From contig NW_005179167.1 in assembly GCF_000350225.1 (NCBI RefSeq), positions 1 through 24,422 of the forward strand: DNA of 24,422 nt. Reading direction: 5' to 3'. Position 1 is the first letter of the stretch, and each line of letters starts with the position of its first letter. A program made the position numbers and the translations under genes. Below, in pieces: positions 10,701-18,560 of the stretch. The stretch comes from Chondrus crispus. Taxonomy: Eukaryota; Rhodophyta; Florideophyceae; Gigartinales; Gigartinaceae. A model generated the notes under the pieces. It searched no databases and was not told the DNA's origin. It saw only the letters and a program-made list of their open reading frames with translations.

Positions 10701-12334
10701 AAGCCCCCGCACTTCAAGGACCCGCGTCGTTTTGGGGGGAGGATGACGAGTTTGACGCCGCAGATCTTGAGTGCGACGGGGACCCTGCGGAGGGGCCTCC
10801 CGCCTCCGCGGTCGGCCCTCCGCAAGACGACCTTCCGGTCCCTCTTGCGATAGAGGAGATCGCCGAGGAGCAACGCATAGATGACTTCTGCCAAACCGTT
10901 TTGGCACGACAGTCTGAGTCCCGGGACTCCGCGTTCTTCGAGGACCACCAGGGGGTGCTCAAACAGAGACACCCCTTTGACCCTAATATCGTACAGGTGG
11001 TGGTCCCTCGAACGCTGCGCGCACGATTGCAACGACTGCGCCACAACCCAGCCATCGCGGGACACCCGGGCCAGAAACGCATGTACTTCGCGCTCTGTCG
11101 CGAGTATTACTGGCCCCATCTCGCCGCCGATGTCGCCGCGACGGTGCGAGGGTGTCGGACCTGCGCAATGAACCGGGTCAAGTTGCGGAAACACCTCAAC
11201 CGTTTGAAGTTGTTCCCGGCAACCCGGCCGCTTGAGAGCCTGGCCATCGACATCTTGGGTCCGCTTTCCAAGACGAAGGCAGGAAAACGGTTCCTGCTCG
11301 TAATTACCGATCGCTTCACTAAGCTCACGCAGGTCGTCGCACTACGTACGATTACCGCCTACACCGTCGCAGTTGCGTTCTGTGACGCCTGGATATTTAA
11401 ATACGGAGTCCCGCGCACGTTACTGTCGGATAACGGACCGCAGTTCAACTCCAAGTTCTTCCACAGCACGTGCCGGGTTCTCGGAATTACGAACCTATTT
11501 ACATCGGCGTACTATCTGCAGACTAACGGACAAGTCGAGCGATACAACCGAACGATCTCCGCAATGCTTCGAAACTACGTAGGCGAGCATCAAGATGACT
11601 GGGACGTGTACGTGGGGCCGCTTACGTACGCGTATAACTCCCACGTTCATCGCACCACGCGCACCACGCCATTCGAGCTCGTGCTCAGTAGGCCACCGCC
11701 GGAGTTCTCTCTTCAACGAGCCGACGATGAGACACCCCCTTCCGATAGGGGAAACCAACGCGCCGAGTTCCTCAAGACCTTGGACTCTACCATTCAGAAG
11801 GCTTACGAGAGCCTGCATCGGACGCAGGCCCGCTACAAGCGTGACTTCGATAAGCGCATACGGCGGATCAACGAGCGACTCCGTCCCCGCGAATATGTAC
11901 ACCTCAACCCCACCGATGGGGGGAAGACGTCGAATAAGTTGGCGTCCCCGGCAGTCGGACCCTACCGCGTCCTCGCAAACGACCGCCGCACCATCACGAT
12001 CGATCGTGATGGCGCCACTGAGCGCGTCTCTGCAGACCGCTGCGTGTACGCGCCACCACCGACGGACGCACCACGGACGAGTACGACAACCCCGGGTGAC
12101 CTTGCCGACAAGGTCACCGAGGGTACTCAGTATGCCGTCGAACGACTACTCCGGCATCGAAACATGGAGGACGGAACTACGGAGTTCCTCATCAAGTGGG
12201 CGGACTACGACCAACCCACTTGGACAGCACGCACACATGTACTCGAGGAATTAGTGTCGCGCTACGCAAAAATACTTCGAGCGCGTACAGGTAGGGATCT
12301 CACTCCAGAGCTGAACGCGGACGTTCAGTCTTAA
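7739..12334 (+). pseudogene. pol: Gypsy Pol: protease, RT, RNase H, DD35E integrase, chromodomain
   Basis: Pol copies element RNA into DNA and inserts it. I chose the first ATG (7739), because the frame is open from 7598 without another. Protease: the active-site triplet reads NTS at 8177-8185 instead of D-T/S-G, followed by TAA at 8198-8200; LLGTAFID comes later (near 8390). RT: FWVDYRRLN near 9362, LGDD at 9665-9676. RNase H: DTDAS near 10110. One shift near 10304-10306 moves RNase H into another frame, and a second near 10525-10535 restores the original. Integrase: HHCC zinc finger (about 11043-11166), catalytic Asp 11249-11251, Asp 11429-11431 and Glu 11537-11539, giving exact DD35E spacing. 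A chromodomain (YAVERLLRHRN, FLIKWADYDQPTW) ends the protein, suggesting targeting to marked chromatin. The stop is TAA at 12332-12334. Confidence 0.9.
12095..12118 (+). repeat. 9-bp hairpin between integrase and chromodomain
   Basis: GGTGACCTT at 12095-12103 is perfectly complementary to 12110-12118 with a 6-nt loop. It lies inside pol, just before the chromodomain coding segment, and may be a structured element in the RNA or chance in coding sequence. Confidence 0.4.
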
Positions 12335-12341
12335 GTGGGGG
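12313..12341 (+). repeat. 29-bp direct repeat, copy 1 (pol tail, stop codon and purine tract)
   Basis: The sequence starts GAACGCGGACGTTCAG, then two variable bases, then TTAAGTGGGGG. It matches 17907-17935 at 27 of 29 positions. Here it encodes the last residues of Pol (NADVQS), the TAA stop and a short purine run like a polypurine tract. The second copy sits directly before the putative 3' LTR. Confidence 0.9.
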
Positions 12342-14580
12342 CCCTCAACTGCCTCGGGGCGGTTAAATCGAACCGTTTCGTTATGGTCAGAACTGATCTC
12401 TCACGAGTAGGTACAGAGGAAACGTACCGAAGTCAAGCTGTATTGACTTCGCCGAGGCCGAAGACGCCAGAAGTAGGAGCAAGGCAGTACAAACTGCCTG
12501 AAGAATCGTAGTCATCGCTGTGATCGACAATAGCAAGACGGTGCAGAGAGAGAAAATAATATCCCCGGCGGAGTAGAGGGTAAGAATGCCCAACGAATGA
12601 GACCATAAGCGGCAAAGGGAAGCCGGCGTAGAGGGCAAATAGGCCCCGTCAAGGCCGATCGACGGAGGTGATGATCGGGGTAGGGGTAGAAGGCGCGCTT
12701 GGGCTCACGAGACGTATAGAACGGGCTCCCGTGCCTGGGGGACGTCCGGCGCAACACCCTCCAAGATAGTTATACCGGCGCACGGAAGCAAGACACCCCA
12801 AAACCGCCGCAGACAGCCGCCCTATAATAAGGGAAATTAAGAGGTGCGAAGAAATTACACGCGAGCGTCGCCGGAGTTTGCGCGCCACGCAACAACACCG
12901 CTCGCGTAATCACGAAATGACCACCGCCACCATCCCCCAAAAATAACGGCAAATCAAGGATAGGAAATTACACCAGCACGTGCATTGCGTGTGCTGGTAC
13001 TGTACTCCACTGGACTAGTCATGAAGAGGCGGACGGCGGGGGTTCAGGGGCGAGTCCAGCGAGTACCCGCCCGAGGGTACACACGTCGGCTCTCGGAGCG
13101 GGCGCATCGCCATCTCGTTGCGCGTATCTCAAGTCATTCGACCGGCTTTGATCCCCTGAACCCGCTGCGTGTCGACGACTATACGTGGCAGGGACAGGCT
13201 ACGCCCCGCGCACCGGACCGCGAGCGACCACCGGAAGACACCCAAACAAGCCTACGACGTCGACCAAGAGGGACCTCACCTCCCGAAGCGGGGAGTAAGT
13301 CGCGCGCGACAAGCGCACGAGCGCCTTTCAAGAGCGCATCGCCCTGCTGAGGGGGTAGCCCGATGCTCTCGCCGGACTGGGCAACTCGACATGACGAGAA
13401 CCGAACCGCCGACACACGGAAGAGAAACGGACGCCCGACTACGACGCGCATGTACCCTAACGCCGTCTGAAACCTTCTTCGCATGCACCGCACACTCACC
13501 GTACAGGGCCGCGGGACACCCTCGCCGCGCCGAGTGGCTTGGCGCGGAGACCGCCGACACGCCATTCTACGGTCGACAGAAGACGACGAGCAAGCGATAC
13601 CCACACCCGCGAATAAGGAGCACGGCGGAGGGGACGATCCCCGCCTATGGCAAGATCACTGATATGATCGACGAACGGAAGTGAGTGGAGGGGGACACCG
13701 TAGCCCCTCGAAACGCGAGTCCGATCGCCGGTCCTGCGTAACACGAGGATATGGCACGAAAACCACGTCCGCGATACCGACGCTCGCGGATGGGTAGTGC
13801 GGCGAGGGACGACCCCCGCCGACACCCCCGGTACGCGTTACGAGTGGAAAGACCGGGTAACGCCGAGCCAAGAACAGCCACGCCTCTTCACTCGCGACCC
13901 GCGGGTATCCTCACCGCTCCGACGTAATGACGGCGTGAAGGTGAGGATACTGTTCGAGCGCCTCCGCGATGCGTCGACGCTGAAGGTAATTACGAGGGAA
14001 GGAAATGGTAACGGCGCAACAACTGAAGGGCGCGACAAAAAGACGGCGACCCTCGTCGAGACCTGTTGGAGAGAAAAGGTACCCCCTCCATACCACTGCG
14101 CGCCCCCATACTACGGGAGCTACGCCGGTTTGGACGTTTCGGGAAGACGAGAAGTCGGGAGAGGAGCTCGCCGACACGACTATCGATCCCCGCGACGTGA
14201 CGCGTTAAAGCACGGGGGAATGGCCCCCTTCGGAGAGCAAAGAAGGCCGGCGGCTCGTGCCGCTGAGGACGTGACGACAACCCTCCACGGCGGAAGGGGC
14301 AATAGCTTTCTGCTCGACCGAGAGGGTTACCACCAGCGACCTACGAGGATACTCTTATCACGGGCGCCCGGACGGCTCGCGCATTACTACCCCAGAAACC
14401 GAGGGCAGTGACGTCGAAGGATGAGACCTGGAGGTGAGGAACAGGGAAGGCCACCGTGGGGCGTGCGTTCGCATGCAACCGGAGCCACGATGACTGAGGG
14501 GAGGACGAAAGAGGGTGGCGCCACGCTTATCGCACGAACACCGGCGTCCCTTATATGTAGGAGGCGTACAGTGCGTTGCC
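12342..14580. other. Long 3' region of gypsy element, no confident gene
   Basis: About 2.2 kb without a gene I can support. Several Arg- and Pro-rich open frames exist on both strands (for example plus strand 13169-13684 and 13797-14411), as expected by chance in GC-rich DNA, and none shows a motif. Two hairpins stand out: 12429-12450 (GAAGTCAA, 6-nt loop) and 12972-12998 (ACCAGCAC paired with GTGCTGGT). The region belongs to the 5.6-kb block between the two 29-bp repeats and may be eroded antisense-gene sequence or structured non-coding RNA. Confidence 0.4.
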
Positions 14581-15045
14581 TCACCACAAATCGAAAAAAT
14601 CATCAAGACCTTTTGTCGTGCGACAAGATGTTTTTATCATACACAAAATTTCGGGCAAAAAGCGTTTTCGCGGGAAATCTGAAACATCGAGAAAAACACG
14701 TGACACAGAGGACCACAACAATTCGTGCACAAATTCCGCGTTCATAATCACGCCATCTACATTGGACAGCAGCTCGCCCACGGTCACCCCGGAGCAGGAG
14801 AACCGGCGCCATGGAAATCGAAGACGCTCGACGGGAAGAGGGCCGGACCGCTCGAGGGGCGACCCGAACCACGTCGTCGTGGAGTCGTCCCTCTCGCCGA
14901 TCAAGGAGGAGCCCCGAACGACAGCGGCGTCGGGTGCACGCGAACCAGGGGGTGTGTAGCGGGTATGACGCGACCGACACGCAGGGAGGCGGGGCAACGA
15001 AGTCCTCACCACAGGACCGGGCGCCTGACGTCCCCGGTCAAGCAC
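14581..15045 (-). pseudogene. Partial, diverged copy of the antisense gene's 5' part
   Basis: The minus-strand frame here contains a 36-codon block (from 14871 down to 14764) that aligns without gaps to the block at 17320-17213 of the larger antisense gene. I count 28 of 36 identical residues, including WRRF, CSG and VTVGELLS, and similarity continues a little upstream (RGSSLIGERDD versus RGLSSAGEEDG). Immediately after VGELLS the resemblance stops and the DNA turns AT-richer (about 14576-14763), so the copy appears cut there by an unrelated segment. No ATG start is evident in this frame, and the product is unknown. The plus-strand frame at 14576-14959 overlaps it and looks less conserved. 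Confidence 0.5.
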
Positions 15046-15621
15046 CAGCCCCCTCCGTCTCCGTCGGCGATGACAAAAGCCCTCGTCCCCGAAACCATCC
15101 GACGGTTTCGGAGCGATATCGGCGGATGTGATGCAACCTGCAAATCGGGCGGGGAGAAATCCACAGGGGGGTAAACGAGGAATGCGACGGCAACATCACC
15201 CCCCTCGACGACGGCGTCGAAGATGGGGGAAGAGAGTTCGGCAACGAAGACAGAGGGAGCAGGGAATAATATACCCTCGAATGGACGTTGAGGGAGACGC
15301 TCTCACGAACGAAGGGGGGACCGGCGAATGCCGCAGGTCGTCCCCTCGGCAGGGCCCGTGGTGAAGAGATCCGAGTATGGACTGACGAAGAATAGCGAAG
15401 GTTCGGAGAAGTGAATCCCCGCGTGGGTTGGACACGCGGACAAAGGGCCCTAGTGGCTTTACGGATGAAGGGAGTTAAACTATCGGAGTGGCACGGTCAC
15501 TGCCTGGGGCCGTTCGGCGCGGAAGATGGACCCGAGGCGTAGGGGTTCGAAGGACAATAACTGGGGTGCGGAGGCACCCCCACCCTTACGTCAGCCAGTG
15601 GAGGCATCGCCACCTCCTCGT
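15046..15621. other. Region between antisense copies, no confident gene
   Basis: The minus strand has Ser/Pro/Leu-rich open frames (15038-15244 and 15196-15435) that resemble in composition the low-complexity stretch near the N-terminus of the larger antisense gene, so this may be the eroded 5' part of the partial copy. A plus-strand frame at 15526-15840 overlaps the antisense gene and has no recognisable motif. Confidence 0.3.
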
Positions 15622-17884
15622 TCAGCGGCCAACGATTGGCCGCTCCATCCGATGGTGCGGCCTCGTACGCCGGAGGGGTTCACACCCCCGGTCCTCGTAG
15701 GGGTCGCGCATGGCATGACGCGGCGTGGACGGGGCGCCCACATGGAGGGAACGGAGCTCATCACGCTCTCTTCGATAGCGGTTCCGTTCGACGTGGGACC
15801 GCTCGAGAGCAGTCGCTTGATCGACGGTGGTCTGACGTAAGGTCTCCGCCTCGCGCTTCCGGCACCGTAATTCGGACGCGAACGATTCGCGCTCGGCGCC
15901 AAGACGGCGGGCCTCCTCGCTACGTGACAAGTACCACGACGATAGCGTGCGCAGGAGACCGCCGATCTGCCAGGGACGATCCGCCAACGCCCCCATGGCC
16001 TGAGCTAAGCCAGGGACGGCCCTGACCTCGGCACGGGCCGACAGGATACGATGACTGGCCGGCTCATCTAGCGGATTGACCCATGTCGGCGAATGAAGAG
16101 GCGGAACCGGAAGGACGGAAGGCCCCGCCAAGGAGCCATAGAGGCCGTCACTAGCGGTAAGAGGGCGGAAGGGGCTCGTGCCCGTTCCGCCAACCGCGGC
16201 GGCCTCCCCATCCAGGTACCGATAGCGCTTCCTTGGCGACTCCCGCGCGGTGGATCAGACGCCGCCACCGCGTACAGGACGACTAGGGGAGGCCGCCGTC
16301 GGGAGGGACCGCGCGACGAAGGCATCGGTTTCCAGTTGGTCGGTCAGGTAGATACTTCGGTCGCCGGTAGTGAAGTCTGTCCACAGACGCCGATGGCGTT
16401 CCGGCACTTCGACGGCGCGGTGCATCAACTCCAGCACCGCCGCACACGCCCAAGACATGTGCGTGGTGCACTGCTCGAGTGGGTGCAAGGGCATTCGAGG
16501 AAGGTCCGCCGCTACCCTTCCCAAGAACCCCAACACCTCGGGCGGTTGCAGGAAAACGCGGCTTTGGACGGATACGTCGGTCATGAAGGCATTACCCAGT
16601 GACGGGGCCCACTCCCTTTCTAGATTGAACATGACGGCCGCGTAGACGGGATACCGCGGATCGGCGCAAAGGAAGCCGAAGTGCTTTAGAACGTAAGGGA
16701 GAAGAGGATGCACTCCCAACGAAGGGAGTGCCTCCCTTACAACGGCGGGGAGCGGCGGAAAATCACCCGGTGCCAACCACCGCTCGAACGCGGATGCACG
16801 GAAGACTCGCCCGTCTTCCTCGTCCGAACGACGATACACCGTCCAATCGTGAGGAGCGATCGTGACGCCGTGCAGACGCATGAGGGAACAGGCGGATTTT
16901 TGCAACGCTGCTCTCGCCTTCGAATAGGCGTGCGGCCTGGGGCTAGCGTATAGCCCCGGCACGGCCGCCAAGATGAATTGACGAGGATTACCACGGTTGG
17001 GGTCAGACAAATACGACGCCATCTGATCCACGTAGTGGACCTCGCCCGCGCTGTACGCGAAGGTCCACTCGCTGCGGATGGCCTCGGGGATTTGGTACGC
17101 TGCCATTGCGCCGCCCGCGGTGGGTCGTCCCAGCATCAACGACGCCTCCTCCGCGCCGCCTGCTTCGTACACCCGGCGAACACGTAGCAGGTCGGGGGGA
17201 GGGGGGATCATGGGACAAGAGCTCACCCACAGTTACTCCTGAGCAGGCGAAGCGACGCCACGAGTAGAGAAGCTGTTCAACGGGGAGCGGAGCCGACCGC
17301 TCTAAAAGTGAGTCGAACCACCTCGTACCGGCACCGTCCTCCTCCCCAGCCGAGGACAGACCGCGAGCGACGACGGAAGCGACGACATGGGCACCCAGCG
17401 GTGCCGTAGCAGGGACAAACTCGATCGACGGGGGCGATTCCCCGGTGCTTCGCGACTTCTGGAACGGCGGTGGGGCGCTGCCGGGGAGCGCTAGCGCCCC
17501 GAGTTGACGGGAAGTGTCCTCACGGAGGACAGCGCGTACAGTCGGTGAGGGGACCGACCCCCGAGCCCCCGACGGCTCCTAGCGAGATGCCGACATCGGC
17601 GAGCGAGCGCCAGGATCGTACGATGAGAGGAAGGACCACGGCGGGCCCCTGGCAGGGAACAGGGGACGGATAACGCGAGGCGAATGAAAGGCGAAGACGC
17701 GGAGGTAAGGAAGAGTCGGTGAGACGAAGGAGAAGGTGAGGTGACACGGGAAGTCGCCGATGATGGAGAGGCGGCGAAGGGGGAAAGGAGCAATAGCACG
17801 ACGACGGACCGAGCGTGAACCCAATGGAACCAACGACGTGCTCACGATCTCGGACACGTCCCGCTCAGTTACGGGAATCGACAT
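15622..17884 (-). pseudogene. Antisense gene in gypsy 3' region, about 750 codons, unknown product, broken
   Basis: I do not recognise the product. Four open stretches follow one another on the minus strand: 17884-17582 from an ATG (MSIPVTERD); then, after a TAG at 17579-17581, the same frame to about 17212 (no ATG inside); then a frame change with an overlapping ATG at 17211 (MIPPPPDLLRV) to a TGA at 16255-16257; then the same frame to the stop at 15622. The 318-codon central part has ordinary globular composition (YQIPEAIRSEWTFAYSAG, APHDWTVYRR). The last part is rich in E, R, L and A (SRSEEARRLGAERESF) and probably coiled coil. An upstream ATG at 17947 lies inside the LTR. A related block at 14764-14871 supports minus-strand coding. 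Antisense ORFs between integrase and 3' LTR are known in some large plant gypsy elements, but I see no evidence of homology to those. Confidence 0.6.
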
Positions 17885-17906
17885 GGCCACCTCTACAAGC
17901 CAAAGT

Positions 17907-17935
17907 GAACGCGGACGTTCAGCATTAAGTGGGGG
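17907..17935 (+). repeat. 29-bp direct repeat, copy 2 (terminal purine tract)
   Basis: This copy matches 12313-12341 at 27 of 29 positions, and in the equivalent frame also ends with N-A-D-V-Q then a TAA. It is followed by GGCGA and then the TGTGG start of the putative LTR, the position expected for the polypurine tract that primes plus-strand DNA synthesis. Confidence 0.85.
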
Positions 17936-17998
17936 GCGATGTGGCATAATTGCCGACGACTACTGTGTACATTAGATTTGCAACTAGATCTAGATCTC

Positions 17999-18124
17999 GC
18001 TGTAAGGTACGGACCTTACAGCGTGCGCGCGCGCATATCTTACAGCGCGCGCGCCAGCACACGTGTACGACCCGTGTGCTGTCAGCCCGATGGCTGACAG
18101 TATTACACTGCAGGACGACCTGCA
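17999..18124 (+). promoter_or_regulatory. Array of five consecutive hairpins in the LTR
   Basis: Successive inverted repeats fill 126 bp: 17999-18022 (GCTGTAAGGT, 10-bp arms, 4-nt loop), 18025-18054 (alternating GC arms, 10-nt loop), 18056-18080 (AGCACACG, 8-bp arms), 18079-18100 (CTGTCAGCC, 9-bp arms, 4-nt loop) and 18109-18124 (TGCAGG, 6-bp arms). All arms are perfect. The array lies between the LTR start and the TATA-like box, and on the other strand just upstream of the antisense gene. Confidence 0.75.
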
Positions 18125-18171
18125 CTGGTACAGCAGCACGATACTGTACTATAGTATGATAACTTCGATTG

Positions 18172-18182
18172 TATATTAAATA
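18172..18182 (+). promoter_or_regulatory. TATA-like box of the gypsy LTR
   Basis: TATATTAAATA sits in the putative LTR about 230 bp from its start, just after the hairpin array, where a U3 promoter is expected. It would drive element transcription if an intact 5' LTR copy existed. In this 3' copy it points towards the copia remnant. Confidence 0.4.
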
Positions 18183-18534
18183 GGAGGAAGGGCGCCGGCG
18201 GGGAGAGGACCAAGGTAGCTTGGTCACGATCCACGACAGCGGCGAAACCCTCCAGCTTACTCTAATTAGGCGACACCTTCGCACGCCTTTTTAGTTAGGG
18301 ACCGGCACGGGTCGGATTGCGCGACACGCGAGCGAGCCGGGATCCGCTTCCGCCCGTCAGCGCTGTTACGTCACCCAGCGCTGCTCCGGGGCGTTGAGGC
18401 GTAGATCCGCTCGTGCGTGCGCGCGACCTACCCCGACCCGCTCTACCACACTGCTACCGGGCCCGTGTCCGGTTCCGTGAGCAGGAGGAGTCCTCCGTCT
18501 TCCGCCGATCATGGGTCACCGTCGGACTGTTAGC

Positions 18535-18560
18535 AACACCCCTCCGCCGTTGGGGGTGTT
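18535..18560. repeat. Stem-loop at the gypsy LTR/copia junction
   Basis: AACACCCC at 18535-18542 pairs perfectly with 18553-18560 around a 10-nt loop. With small gaps the pairing extends outward to TGTTAGC at 18528 and GCTACA near 18564-18569. It lies exactly where the gypsy LTR should end and copia sequence begins. Confidence 0.45.

Larger units (their letters stand above)
6033..18538 (+). mobile_element. Ty3/gypsy chromodomain LTR retrotransposon, 5'-truncated, with long 3' insert
   Basis: The order gag, protease, RT, RNase H, integrase, chromodomain and a 3' purine tract plus putative LTR identifies a chromodomain-bearing Ty3/gypsy element. The gag reading frame has a TAG just upstream of about 6033 and no LTR or primer-binding site can be seen to its left, so the 5' LTR and the start of gag are missing. 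About 5.6 kb lies between the pol stop (12334) and the LTR (17940), far more than usual, and contains a minus-strand gene. GC and CpG content rises at about 6033 and falls again at about 18540, matching the element bounds. The copy looks inactive: gag and pol contain stops and shifts, and the protease active site is changed. Confidence 0.85.
17940..18538 (+). repeat. Putative gypsy 3' LTR
   Basis: The purine run at 17931-17936 is followed by TGTGGCATAATTGCC, a typical LTR start. A TATA-like box is at 18172-18182, and candidate CA ends lie at 18534-18535 or 18537-18538. Copia-related coding sequence begins shortly after. Two copies of the palindrome CAGCGCTG (18358-18365 and 18376-18383) flank a TACGTCA site in the presumed R/U5 part. 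No 5' LTR is in the window, so neither boundary can be confirmed by comparison. Confidence 0.6.

Noticed and set aside
13169..13684. 171-codon plus-strand frame
   Set aside because: Begins with GTG, overlaps equally long minus-strand frames and shows no recognisable domain.
13990..14280. Third VGELLS occurrence on the minus strand as a third antisense copy
   Set aside because: Only six residues match and neither flank aligns, so chance is likely.
13797..14411. 204-codon plus-strand frame in the gypsy 3' region
   Set aside because: Arg/Gly/Pro-rich with no motif or pattern, as expected for chance frames in GC-rich DNA; no duplicate supports it.
12555..15275. Similar AATAATATNCCC words at 12555 and 15265 as evidence of a larger duplication
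   Set aside because: The match is only about a dozen bases with different spacing to other shared words; too weak without a computed alignment.
15526..15840. 104-codon plus-strand frame starting with ATG
   Set aside because: Overlaps the end of the antisense gene, whose frame is longer and continuous with supported sequence.
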